DNA from: Oscillospiraceae bacterium
Lineage (GTDB): Bacteria > Bacillota > Clostridia > Oscillospirales > UBA929
DNA length: 17,684 bases
NCBI GenBank assembly: GCA_031271525.1
Contig: JAISVO010000132.1
Span: forward strand, 1 to 17,684
Reading direction: 5' to 3'
The position numbers were made by a program, and so were the translations under genes. Positions 7,078-14,860 of the stretch are shown piece after piece (the first letter of the stretch is position 1; every line of letters begins with the position of its first letter). Below the pieces are notes generated by a model. The model was not told the DNA's origin and did not search any database. It was given only the letters and a program-made list of their open reading frames with translations.

Positions 7078-7635
7078 GTGGAGTGTATCAATTTTGCCGA
7101 GTTTACTGAGTTAAGCCGGCCGCGGGAAGAATACTATATAGGTCGGTGGGCTTATATTCAAAAAGTCATAGAAATGGTGAAGGAAATAAACCCTCGAAGC
7201 GTATTGGAGTTGGGTCCGGCGCTCTTTACCGTGGTAAAGGGTTCAGATATTATGCGAAAACGAGAAGTTGATATGTGGGGGATTCCGTCGAACACCAATG
7301 TGACTGAGTATTTGCACGACGCTACAAAAACACCGTGGCCTGTTGAGAAAAAATATGACTTATTCATTGCGCTTCAAGTGTTTGAGCATCTTGTGGATAG
7401 TCAGGCGCAGGCGTTTATGGAGGTCAAACGGATAGCGAAAAGCGCCATATTGAGTCTGCCCTATCAATGGGATTGCCCGATCGACAACGCGAATTATCCG
7501 GAACACCATATGATTGACGAAAACACCATATTGGAGTGGACAAACGGCGAAGCTCCGCAAAAATGGATATACATTGAACGCACAGGAGCGCAGGTATCAA
7601 AGGGGGAACGCATTATAGGCCTGTGGAAATTTTGA
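7078..7635 (+). CDS. SAM-dependent methyltransferase-like protein, low-GC gene
   Basis: This 185-aa protein resembles small class I SAM-dependent methyltransferases. SVLELGP (residues about 40-46) fits motif I at the end of the first beta strand, but the glycine-rich loop is degenerate. The segment DATKTPWPVEKKYDLFIAL followed by QVFEHL is the typical strand-4 region (xxFDxVxxxxVxEHL), and AILSLPYQ fits strand 5. The substrate is unknown; relatives with this short layout often act on small molecules or surface glycans. It starts with GTG, preceded by GGGAGGAGGGG (7061-7071). Its GC content is about 46% (248 of 540 bases counted by hand, 7081-7620), far below its neighbours, which suggests horizontal acquisition. 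The TGA stop overlaps an ATG of the nagZ frame by one base, so the two are probably cotranscribed. It could be an inactive or binding-only homologue. Confidence 0.72.
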   Translation: MECINFAEFTELSRPREEYYIGRWAYIQKVIEMVKEINPRSVLELGPALFTVVKGSDIMRKREVDMWGIPSNTNVTEYLHDATKTPWPVEKKYDLFIALQVFEHLVDSQAQAFMEVKRIAKSAILSLPYQWDCPIDNANYPEHHMIDENTILEWTNGEAPQKWIYIERTGAQVSKGERIIGLWKF

Positions 7636-7655
7636 TGCAGAAAGAGGAACTTTCC

Positions 7656-8906
7656 GTGCCCAAAATCGCCGCCGTCGCGCTGGCGCTGCTGCTCTGCGCC
7701 GGGTGCGTACACCCTCCCGCCCCGACGGCACCGTCGCCGACACCGAAGCCCCCGCCCTCCCCGTCAAACTACCCCTCGCCGATACCGGAAGAAACGCCGT
7801 TTCCAAGCCCGACGCCAATATCCGAACTCTCCCCCGTCCCGAGCGTTGATCCGATCAAAGAGCAGCTGAGAAAGCTGACGGTTGAGCAAAAGGTCGGGCA
7901 GATGCTGATGGCGGGGATCGAGGGCTTGACGCCCGGTGCGGATGCCGAGACGGCGGTGAGCGAACTGCAGGTTGGCGGGATTATCCTCTTCGACCGGAAT
8001 GTCGCCGACGCCGAGCAGCTCTCGGCGCTGACGGCGTCCCTGCGTACGATGAACGGAACGCATATCCCCCTGCTGCTGGGGGTGGACGAAGAGGGCGGAC
8101 GGGTTTCCCGGATGCCGCCGGAGGTTTTTCCGGCGCTCCCCCCGGCGTTCGAACTGCGGGACCATGCTGCGCTGGGCGGCGTCTTGGCGGCCGAATGCCT
8201 GACGTTCGGATTCAATTTGGACTTCGCGCCGGTACTGGACATTTGGTCGAACCCACAAAATACCGTCATCGGTGACCGCGCCTACGGCGCAAGATGGGAG
8301 GTCGTTGCCGAAGCCGGGGTCGCCGTGATGAACGGGATCAGCGCCGCCGGCGTCATCCCGGTTGTGAAGCATTTCCCCGGACACGGCGACACAACCGCAG
8401 ACTCACACACCGAACTTCCGATTGTTGCCCGGTCGTTGCCCGAGCTTCGGGAACGGGAGTTGAAACCCTTCCAAGCGGCGATCGACAACGGCGCGCCGGT
8501 TGTGATGATGGGGCATATTTTAGCGGAAGCGCTGGACCCCTTGCTGCCGGCTTCCCTCTCCCCAAGCGCCATTACGGATCTTTTACGGGGCGAGATGGGT
8601 TTTACCGGCGTCGTCTGCACCGACGACTTGCTGATGGGCGCGATTACCGGGCGGTATGGTTTGGGGGAAGCATGCGTGCTTGCCGCGGAAGCGGGGTGCG
8701 ACCTCCTGCTGGTCTGCCACGGCGCTGACGCGCTGCGTGAAGGATATGACGCGCTTCTCGAAGCCGTTGGCAGCGGGCGGCTCACCGAAACCCGGCTGGA
8801 CGAGAGCGTTACCCGTCTGCTCACGCTGAAAGCCAAATACCCCCCGCCTGAGGACCCGCCGACGCCGGATGAGCTGAACGCCATGCTTCGGGGTTTCTTG
8901 GGATGA
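7656..8906 (+). CDS. nagZ: Glycoside hydrolase family 3 beta-N-acetylhexosaminidase, NagZ-type lipoprotein
   Basis: This 416-aa enzyme is predicted to cleave terminal beta-N-acetylglucosamine from muropeptides during cell-wall turnover. It begins with a lipoprotein signal (MPKIAAVALALLLCAGC, lipid-modified Cys17) and a Pro/Ser/Thr-rich tether to about residue 60. The GH3 barrel follows. It contains GVDEEGGRVSR, the NagZ catalytic loop KHFPGHGDTTADSH (238-251, with the His-Asp acid/base dyad) and TDDLLMGAI (about 322-330, with the nucleophile Asp). The GTG at 7656 is preferred because AAAGAGGAA lies just upstream and it gives a short, positively charged signal-peptide start. ATG 7635 (overlapping the upstream stop) and GTG 7623 are in-frame alternatives. 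An anchored outside location agrees with NagZ of B. subtilis. No amidase gene accompanies it here. Confidence 0.92.
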   Translation: MPKIAAVALALLLCAGCVHPPAPTAPSPTPKPPPSPSNYPSPIPEETPFPSPTPISELSPVPSVDPIKEQLRKLTVEQKVGQMLMAGIEGLTPGADAETAVSELQVGGIILFDRNVADAEQLSALTASLRTMNGTHIPLLLGVDEEGGRVSRMPPEVFPALPPAFELRDHAALGGVLAAECLTFGFNLDFAPVLDIWSNPQNTVIGDRAYGARWEVVAEAGVAVMNGISAAGVIPVVKHFPGHGDTTADSHTELPIVARSLPELRERELKPFQAAIDNGAPVVMMGHILAEALDPLLPASLSPSAITDLLRGEMGFTGVVCTDDLLMGAITGRYGLGEACVLAAEAGCDLLLVCHGADALREGYDALLEAVGSGRLTETRLDESVTRLLTLKAKYPPPEDPPTPDELNAMLRGFLG

Positions 8907-8916
8907 TTTCCGGGGC

Positions 8917-8945
8917 TTGTAATCCGCCTCCTTTCGCTATATACT
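8917..8945 (+). promoter_or_regulatory. Sigma-A promoter of the five-gene lhr operon
   Basis: TTGTAA (8917-8922), a 17-base spacer and TATACT (8940-8945) lie directly after nagZ. The predicted start is near 8952, and GAGGAAAGGGGG follows at 8953-8964 as ribosome binding site for the first gene. The leader would be only about 20 bases. The -10 lies within a perfect dyad (8937-8953), so the promoter may be repressible. Confidence 0.75.
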
Positions 8946-8953
8946 GTATATAG
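8937..8953. repeat. Perfect 8-bp inverted repeat over the -10 element (candidate operator)
   Basis: CTATATAC (8937-8944) and GTATATAG (8946-8953) are exact reverse complements around a single central T. The dyad covers the -10 box (8940-8945) and reaches the predicted start site, the classic place for a dimeric repressor. It is AT-rich in a GC-rich region. No regulator gene is adjacent, so the binding protein is unknown. Confidence 0.55.
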
Positions 8954-8971
8954 AGGAAAGGGGGATGTCGG

Positions 8972-9532
8972 TTGCGGATTGAGACGGACCGGCTTACGCT
9001 CCGACCGATGAGCGGGGCGGAATTGAAACGGGCGGAACGCGATCTCGAGGGTGTTGTGCGCTCCTACGGCGCGTCGCTGCCCCATATCGGGTTCTGGGAG
9101 ATGCGGTCGAAGCGGAAGATCTACCGGGTAAAGCGGGAGCTGATCGAAGAGAACCCGCACTGCTGGCTGATCGGAACCTCGTGGCTTATCCTGCACCGGG
9201 AAAAGAGGGCGTACATAGGCGAAGCGGGATTCAAGGGTCCGCCGCTCCGCCGGGCTTCCGTTGAAATAGGCTATGGCATTCTGGACCCTTTCCGCTGTCA
9301 GGGCTACATGACTGAAGCCGCCGGAGCGCTGATACGTTTGGCGTTCTGCCAGACCGCCTGCAAGGTGGAGCGGGTGTCGGCGCTCACCCTGCCCGAGAAT
9401 ATGGCTTCCCATCGGGTACTGGAGAAGAACGGTTTCGAACGGCAGCCATCATTCGGGAAATATTGGATCTGGGAGCGGGTTCGCAAACCGGAAGATACCA
9501 CAGAAGGATTGATTTTTCATGATAACTGTTAA
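8972..9532 (+). CDS. GNAT family N-acetyltransferase, RimJ/RimL-like
   Basis: This 186-aa protein belongs to the GNAT acetyltransferases of the Acetyltransf_3 (RimJ/RimL) type, which transfer acetyl from acetyl-CoA to a protein N-terminus or small amine. The beginning, RIETDRLTLRPM, is the family's usual first strand. Acetyl-CoA binding is shown by EIGYGILDPFRCQGYMTEA (residues about 92-110). PENMASHRVLEKNGF near residue 149 is the usual C-terminal motif. A non-canonical insert (about residues 20-75) carries many charged residues. The start is TTG at 8972, seven bases after AAAGGGGG; a nearer ATG at 8965 is in another frame and stops after five codons. It is first in a five-gene operon and overlaps the next gene by 14 bases. 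The substrate is unknown. Confidence 0.88.
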   Translation: MRIETDRLTLRPMSGAELKRAERDLEGVVRSYGASLPHIGFWEMRSKRKIYRVKRELIEENPHCWLIGTSWLILHREKRAYIGEAGFKGPPLRRASVEIGYGILDPFRCQGYMTEAAGALIRLAFCQTACKVERVSALTLPENMASHRVLEKNGFERQPSFGKYWIWERVRKPEDTTEGLIFHDNC

Positions 9533-9971
9533 ACAAATACCACCCGAGCTGACCTACGACATTCGGCATATCGTCCTCCGTGCCGGGCTTCCCCGGGAGA
9601 GTTGCTTCTGGGAGACCGACCGGGATGCGTTCCATCTGGGCGGCTGGCTGGGTGTCCGCCAAGTCGGTGTCGCGACTTTCCAGCCTGAAGCCGACCCCGA
9701 CGCGCCGGACCGTCCGGCGTATCGCCTTCGTGGGATGGCGGTGCTGCCCGACGCTCAGGGTCAGGGTGTAGGCGCGCTGATGCTTCTCAGCGGGGAGGAC
9801 CGGGTACGGCGATTGGGGGTTTTTCAGCTTTGGTGCGACGCCCGGATCGGCGCGGCGGCGTTTTATCGGAGGTACGGTTGGGAAGCCTACGGCGGGGTAT
9901 ATACTATCCCGACGGCGGGGGAGCATTACCGGATGAAGAAGACGCTCGGGAAAACGGCGGTGTGCGGATGA
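9519..9971 (+). CDS. GNAT family N-acetyltransferase
   Basis: This 150-aa single-domain GNAT protein carries the motif A acetyl-CoA loop RGMAVLPDAQGQGVGALML (residues about 70-88, the V-x-P-x-x-Q-G-x-G-x-G pattern). The typical late motif AAAFYRRYGWEAYG follows (residues about 112-125). The likely substrate is a small amine or peptide and cannot be specified. The ATG lies inside the end of the previous acetyltransferase gene (14-base overlap) with GAAGGA upstream. Its stop overlaps the next gene's start in an ATGA arrangement. The two acetyltransferases belong to different subfamilies and do not look like a recent duplication. Confidence 0.87.
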   Translation: MITVKQIPPELTYDIRHIVLRAGLPRESCFWETDRDAFHLGGWLGVRQVGVATFQPEADPDAPDRPAYRLRGMAVLPDAQGQGVGALMLLSGEDRVRRLGVFQLWCDARIGAAAFYRRYGWEAYGGVYTIPTAGEHYRMKKTLGKTAVCG

Positions 9972-10384
9972 TACGGCCATACAAGCGGAAGACGCAGTAC
10001 TACGAGACGGATCAAATGGGGATCATCCACCACGCGAACGCCCTCCACTGGTTCGAGGAGGCACGGGTGGACTTCATGGAGCAGATCGGATTCGGATACC
10101 GGCAGGCGACCGCCGCCGGTCTGGACTTCGCCCTCCTCTCGGCTCAGTGCGGCTATAAGTCAATGGCGAAGTTCGGCGAAACCGTTGTGATCGAGCTCAA
10201 AATCACCGAGCTGACCCCGGCGCGGATGACGGTTTCCTATACTGTTTCCGATGAGGAGACGGGAACCCTGCGGATGACCGGCTCCACGGAGCACTGCTAC
10301 TTCTCTTCGGTCCTGAACAAACCGGTGTCGCTGAAGAAAACCCTGCCCGAGCTGTACAAGCTCTTTGAGGAGACGATGGCTTGA
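9968..10384 (+). CDS. Acyl-CoA thioesterase, YbgC/4HBT hot-dog family
   Basis: This 138-aa single hot-dog domain protein probably hydrolyses acyl-CoA thioesters as a small cytoplasmic oligomer. The N-terminal active-site signature is clear: QYYETDQMGIIHHANALHWF (residues 10-29), with the catalytic Asp15 and His22 and the following EEARVDFMEQIG helix typical of YbgC/FadM-like enzymes. The canonical Tyr before the HAN motif is His21. The ATG at 9968 overlaps the previous stop by four bases. A longer open frame from 9830 exists, but it runs through the acetyltransferase gene and adds no conserved sequence. A GTG at 9962 is a minor alternative. The substrate chain length cannot be predicted. Confidence 0.9.
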   Translation: MIRPYKRKTQYYETDQMGIIHHANALHWFEEARVDFMEQIGFGYRQATAAGLDFALLSAQCGYKSMAKFGETVVIELKITELTPARMTVSYTVSDEETGTLRMTGSTEHCYFSSVLNKPVSLKKTLPELYKLFEETMA

Positions 10385-10758
10385 TCACTTTCGACGAAGC
10401 GGCCGTTATGCTGGATTCCCTCGCGGAAGAGTTCCCCGAGGAATTCTACAGCGGCTTGAACGGCGGTGTTTACCTAAAACCCGAGGTGAAGAGGCACCCG
10501 GAGAGCGTTCCGGGACAGCCGCTCTATATCCTCGGGGAGTTTGTGAGCCGCCACGATCTCGGGAAGTTCATCAACATTTACTACGGCTCGTTTATCAAGG
10601 TGTACGGGCACTGCACTCCGGACGAAGCGGAAGCTGAGCTGCGCCGAATCCTCGCGCATGAGTTTACCCATCATCTGGAATTTCTGGCTGGGGAGCGGGG
10701 TTTGGAGATCAAAGACGCCGACGATATGGCAAGGTACCGGAATGGAACGATTCAGTGA
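10381..10758 (+). CDS. Small HExxH metallopeptidase-like protein (minimal zincin family)
   Basis: This 125-aa protein resembles the short 'metallopeptidase family protein' group common in Clostridia, probably minimal zincins. It has the conserved start ITFDEAAVMLDSLAEEFPEE, LNGGVYL near residue 28, and IYYGSFIKVYG. The zinc motif is HEFTHH (residues 93-98), followed by AGERGLE. There is no signal peptide, so it should be cytoplasmic. Proteolysis has not been established for the family as far as I know, and the substrate is unknown. The start is TTG, overlapping the thioesterase stop by four bases (TTGA); it is preferred over the ATG at 10408 because the family's conserved first segment begins there. 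It overlaps lhr by 17 bases and is the fourth gene of the operon. Confidence 0.83.
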   Translation: MITFDEAAVMLDSLAEEFPEEFYSGLNGGVYLKPEVKRHPESVPGQPLYILGEFVSRHDLGKFINIYYGSFIKVYGHCTPDEAEAELRRILAHEFTHHLEFLAGERGLEIKDADDMARYRNGTIQ

Positions 10759-13700
10759 GTTTACCCGGCGTTGGTTTGCCGGGACGCTGGGGGAGCCGAC
10801 CGATGTACAGAAAGAGGCTTGGCCCGCAATCGCGTCCGGGGCGCACACCTTGGTTTCCGCTCCCACCGGAACGGGAAAAACGCTCTCCGCCTTCCTTGTC
10901 TTCCTCGACCGTTTGCTGGCGGAGGAGAGGTCCGGGACGCTGACCGAAAGGCTTCGGGTCGTCTACGTCTCCCCGCTGAAGGCGCTCGCGGGGGACATCC
11001 GGGAAAACCTCCGCCGCCCTCTATATGGCATCGCGGACCTTGCCGTGAAAGCGGGGCTTCCCCCCTGTTCGGTGACGACCGCCATCCGCACCGGCGACAC
11101 GCCGAGCGGCGAGCGGGTGAGAATGGCAAAGCACCCGCCGCATATCCTGATCACAACCCCCGAGTCCCTTTATCTCCTCCTGACGGCGAAATCAGGGCGG
11201 GAGATGCTGAAAACCGCCGAAGCGGTGATCGTGGACGAGCTGCATGCGATGATCGACAGCAAACGGGGGGCGCACCTGACCCTGTCCCTCGCCCGCTTGG
11301 ATACCCTCTGCGGGAAAGAACTCCAGCGGATCGGCCTTTCCGCGACGATCGACCCGCCGCTGGACGCGGCGCGCTACCTCTCGGGCGGCGCTCCGGTCAC
11401 CGTCGTTGCGCCGAAAATGAAAAAGGCGACCGCGATCTCGGTCACGTCACCCGCCGAAAATATGTACAGCCTCCCCCACGGCACCATATGGCCCGAACTG
11501 GCGAGCGCGGTATATGACCGCTGCGCTGAAGCGCGAAGCGCCATCGCGTTCACCGACGGGCGTCAGTTCGCCGAAAAACTCGCCTACTATGTCAATCAGG
11601 AAGCGCCCAACCCAGACGCCCCTTTCGCCCGGACCCACCACGGATGCGTGTCCAAAGAGCAGCGTTTCCAAGCGGAGAGCGACCTGCGGAGCGGGAAGCT
11701 CCGCCTGCTTTGCGCCACTTCGTCGATGGAGCTTGGGATCGATGTGGGGGAGATCGACCGGGTAATGCAGATCGGTTGCCCAAGCTCGATCGCGAGCGTG
11801 TTGCAGCGTCTCGGACGCGCCGGCCACAATCCGGGACGGGTCAGCGTGATGGACATTTTCCCCCGCACCGCCGCCGAGGGGATCAATTGCGGCCTGACGG
11901 CAAGGGTAGCGACCGACGGCGGGGTGGAACGGATGAAGCCGCCCCGGCTGTGCCTCGATGTGCTGGCGCAGCACTTAGTCTCTATGGCAAGCGTTGAGGA
12001 TGGCTACAGTATAGACGACGCGCTGGAACTGACCTCCCGCGCGATCCCCTTCCGGGAGGTCACCCGAGAGGACATTGAGGGTGTTCTCCGGATGCTCGCC
12101 GGGGACTATGAACACGCCCAAGACCTGCCCGTCCGGCCCCGGGTACTGTATGACCGGATCAACGGGCGGGTCGAGGGGGACAACTACAGCCGGATGCTGG
12201 CGGTGAGCGCCGGGGGGACCATTCCGGACCTTGGGATGTACGCCGTGAAAACCGAGGGAGGCGTCAAGCTGGGCGAGCTGGACGAGGAGTTTGTGGGGGA
12301 AGCCCGGGTGGGTGACCGCTTCCTTTTGGGGTCCTTCGCGTGGAAGATCACCAAGATGGACCGGGAAACGGTGTTTGTCTCGCAAACAACGCCCGCCGGG
12401 GCGCAGCCGCCCTTTTGGAGGCTCGCGTGGCTCTCCCGGCGTCTGCAGACTGGGATCGCCTTCGGTAAACTCCTCCGGAACCTAAACGAAGCCGAAGATA
12501 TCGAAAAGCTGCTTGACAGCTGGCTTTTAGACGAAGCGGCCGTGAGGAATACCGCCGGGGTGGTCGAGAGCCAACTCCGGCAGACGGGCGGCTTTCCGGA
12601 CGACCGAACCGTCATCGCCGAGCATTTCCAAGACGAGGCGGGCGAACAGCAACTGATGGTGCATTCGGTTTTCGGTAAGCAGGTGAACGCGCCGCTGGCG
12701 CTGCTGCTCCAAGACATCTTGAAGCGGGAGTTTCGGATAGAGACGAGCAATTACCCCTCCGACGACGGGCTTCTCATTATGGCAAGCTTCGGGGGGATCC
12801 TCCCGGACGGGCTGTTGAACCGTCTCAATCCCGAAACGGCTCGGGAGAGGCTTTCGGAACTGCTCCCGGCTTCGTCCCTCTTCAATCTGCTCTTCCGGCA
12901 TAACGCCGCCCGGGCGCTGATGACAGGAGTGCGGAAGGGGAAGCGCCAGCCCCTTTGGATCCAGCGGCTGAGGGCCGCCGAGATGCTGGACTCGCTGGTC
13001 GGGGTTCCCGACCACCCGCTGATCCGGGAGACAAAGCGGGAGTGCCTCGAAGACTACTGGGATCTGGACGGGCTGGAATGGCTCCTAAACGGTTTCCGTT
13101 CCGGGCAGATCACTGTCCGGGAACTGCACACCGACTTCCCGTCGCCGTTGTCCCTTCCCCTTCGCCGGGCGGCCGAAAACACCCTCCTCTACGAGTACTT
13201 CCCAACCACCGGAAAGATCCAGTCAACCGAACTCTGGGAGGAAGCGCAGAAACTGAAGCCAAGCCCCGAACAGCTCGCCCGGGCGTCCGATCGGGGCGGG
13301 AAGTTTCCCGAAGACGAAAAACAACTCCATTCCCTGCTGATGACAGAAGGCGATCTCGTCATCGGCGAGTTCCCTATTCCCGGAGAATGGCTGGAGTCAC
13401 TGGAGGCTCAGGGGCGGGCGTTGTATATCGAGCCGGGGCTGTGGATCGCGGCCGAGCATCAGCCGGACTATGGCGCGGCGCTGGAGGAGCGCGATCCGGC
13501 GGCGCTGGGCCGCCTTGTCCGCCGATCGCTGCGGTTCCGGGGAGCGCAGACGGCGGAACAGCTCTCTGACCGGTACTTTATTCCCGTCAATACCGTTCAG
13601 GCGGTATTGAATACCCTTGGTACGTCTGTGATCGAGGACAACGGGCTGTTCTACCACGCGGATGTTTACGAGCGGGCGCGCCGGGAGACGGTGACGGCCC

Positions 13701-14860
13701 GGCGCAGGCAGGTCAAGACGATGCCGCCCGAGCGCTTCGCCGCCTTGATCGCGCACCGCCTGTCGGTGTCCGCTCCGCCGGCGGAACAACTCCGCAGGGC
13801 TGTCGGCGCGCTGAGCGGTGCGGCTTTCCCCATCCCGCTCTGGGAGGGCTCGATCCTGCCCGCTAGGGTAGGGTCCTACGCGCCCGGACAGCTGGATTCA
13901 CTGTTAGCGAGCGGAGAGTGGTTCTGGGCGGTAAACAATGGGGACCTTATCTTCCGGCCTGCGTCCGAAATCGACTGGGACGCCGACCTGACCGACGTTT
14001 TGGACAGCTTGGAAAGGGACGAAAAAACCGTCTTCGACGCGCTGTTAAAACGCGGAGCGAGTTTTGGCGCTCGGCTTGCCGCGCTGCTGCCCGTCCCCTC
14101 CGCGATTACGGAGGTGACGCTCTCCCTCGTCGAAAAAGGATTGATCCACGCCGATAGCTTCGCTCCTGTACGGCAGCTTTTGGAGCGTGACAAGATAAAA
14201 AAAGCGACGCCCAAGCGACGCATCTCGGCGCAGGTGAAACTGAGTATCGAGGGGCGGTTCGAGGTCACACGCCCCCTCGCGCCCCCCTCGCCGCTTGCTC
14301 TGTTGGAGCGAGTGTTTGACCGCTTCACCCTCGCGAGCTATGAAACATGGAAGAGGATGGGCGTAACCATCCCTTGGTCGGCGGCGCTTGCCGTCCTGCG
14401 GGTCTGGGAAGCAACGGGACAGGCGCGGCGGGGGTATTTTGTCGAAGGGCTGAGCGGTGCACAGTTCGTCCGCGCCGGCGACTTCGACGGGTTTCAGCAT
14501 GGGCTGGAGAACCCGCCGCAGGAGCCTGTCTGGCTGTCGGCAGCCGATCCGGCGCAACTCTGGGGGGCTGTCCTGCCCCACCTTCCCGGGCGGGATTTTG
14601 CCTTGCACGCGGGCAGCGCCGTCGCGCTTACATCGGGCGAACCCGCCGCGGTCTTTGAACGGAGCGGGCAGGTCTTGCGGGTTTTTACCGAAGATAAACT
14701 CCCCGAAGCCCTCCGCGTCTTCGCCGAACTATACCTGAAAAAGCGGATCTATCCGACTAAGCGCCGGCTGACCGTCAAGCAATACCCAAAGGAAGCGGTT
14801 CCAGCGCTGACAGCCGCCGGTTTTTCACCCGTGATGCTGGATTTTGAGTTATCTCGGTGA
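10742..14860 (+). CDS. lhr: Lhr-type ATP-dependent helicase with C-terminal domain
   Basis: This 1372-aa superfamily 2 helicase is of the Lhr (large helicase-related) type, a 3'-5' DNA translocase linked to DNA repair. The motifs are SAPTGTGKT (39-47), DELH (165-168), SAT (200-202), TSSMELGIDVGEIDRVMQIG (motif V) and QRLGRAGH (355-362). The Lhr winged-helix and beta-barrel core follows to about residue 850. The C-terminal part (about 900-1372) has the winged-helix pattern of long Lhr proteins (RGAQTAEQLSDRYFIPVNTV, then LPARVGSYAPGQLDSLLASG). That region in E. coli Lhr is AlkZ-like and was reported to confer uracil-DNA glycosylase activity. Length is slightly below the about 1500 aa of E. coli and mycobacterial Lhr. 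The ATG at 10742 overlaps the metallopeptidase gene by 17 bases; an upstream in-frame ATG at 10658 lies deep in that gene. The 3' end overlaps the convergent CAP gene by 12 bases. Confidence 0.93.
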   Translation: MERFSEFTRRWFAGTLGEPTDVQKEAWPAIASGAHTLVSAPTGTGKTLSAFLVFLDRLLAEERSGTLTERLRVVYVSPLKALAGDIRENLRRPLYGIADLAVKAGLPPCSVTTAIRTGDTPSGERVRMAKHPPHILITTPESLYLLLTAKSGREMLKTAEAVIVDELHAMIDSKRGAHLTLSLARLDTLCGKELQRIGLSATIDPPLDAARYLSGGAPVTVVAPKMKKATAISVTSPAENMYSLPHGTIWPELASAVYDRCAEARSAIAFTDGRQFAEKLAYYVNQEAPNPDAPFARTHHGCVSKEQRFQAESDLRSGKLRLLCATSSMELGIDVGEIDRVMQIGCPSSIASVLQRLGRAGHNPGRVSVMDIFPRTAAEGINCGLTARVATDGGVERMKPPRLCLDVLAQHLVSMASVEDGYSIDDALELTSRAIPFREVTREDIEGVLRMLAGDYEHAQDLPVRPRVLYDRINGRVEGDNYSRMLAVSAGGTIPDLGMYAVKTEGGVKLGELDEEFVGEARVGDRFLLGSFAWKITKMDRETVFVSQTTPAGAQPPFWRLAWLSRRLQTGIAFGKLLRNLNEAEDIEKLLDSWLLDEAAVRNTAGVVESQLRQTGGFPDDRTVIAEHFQDEAGEQQLMVHSVFGKQVNAPLALLLQDILKREFRIETSNYPSDDGLLIMASFGGILPDGLLNRLNPETARERLSELLPASSLFNLLFRHNAARALMTGVRKGKRQPLWIQRLRAAEMLDSLVGVPDHPLIRETKRECLEDYWDLDGLEWLLNGFRSGQITVRELHTDFPSPLSLPLRRAAENTLLYEYFPTTGKIQSTELWEEAQKLKPSPEQLARASDRGGKFPEDEKQLHSLLMTEGDLVIGEFPIPGEWLESLEAQGRALYIEPGLWIAAEHQPDYGAALEERDPAALGRLVRRSLRFRGAQTAEQLSDRYFIPVNTVQAVLNTLGTSVIEDNGLFYHADVYERARRETVTARRRQVKTMPPERFAALIAHRLSVSAPPAEQLRRAVGALSGAAFPIPLWEGSILPARVGSYAPGQLDSLLASGEWFWAVNNGDLIFRPASEIDWDADLTDVLDSLERDEKTVFDALLKRGASFGARLAALLPVPSAITEVTLSLVEKGLIHADSFAPVRQLLERDKIKKATPKRRISAQVKLSIEGRFEVTRPLAPPSPLALLERVFDRFTLASYETWKRMGVTIPWSAALAVLRVWEATGQARRGYFVEGLSGAQFVRAGDFDGFQHGLENPPQEPVWLSAADPAQLWGAVLPHLPGRDFALHAGSAVALTSGEPAAVFERSGQVLRVFTEDKLPEALRVFAELYLKKRIYPTKRRLTVKQYPKEAVPALTAAGFSPVMLDFELSR

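Noticed and set aside
8282..9412. 376-codon open frame on the minus strand across nagZ and the first acetyltransferase
   Set aside because: It runs antisense to two well-supported genes and through their promoter; the Ser/Arg-rich translation matches no family.
10658..10741. Upstream ATG in frame with lhr
   Set aside because: It lies inside the zinc-motif region of the metallopeptidase gene and adds no Lhr-like sequence; the ATG at 10742 matches the usual Lhr start.
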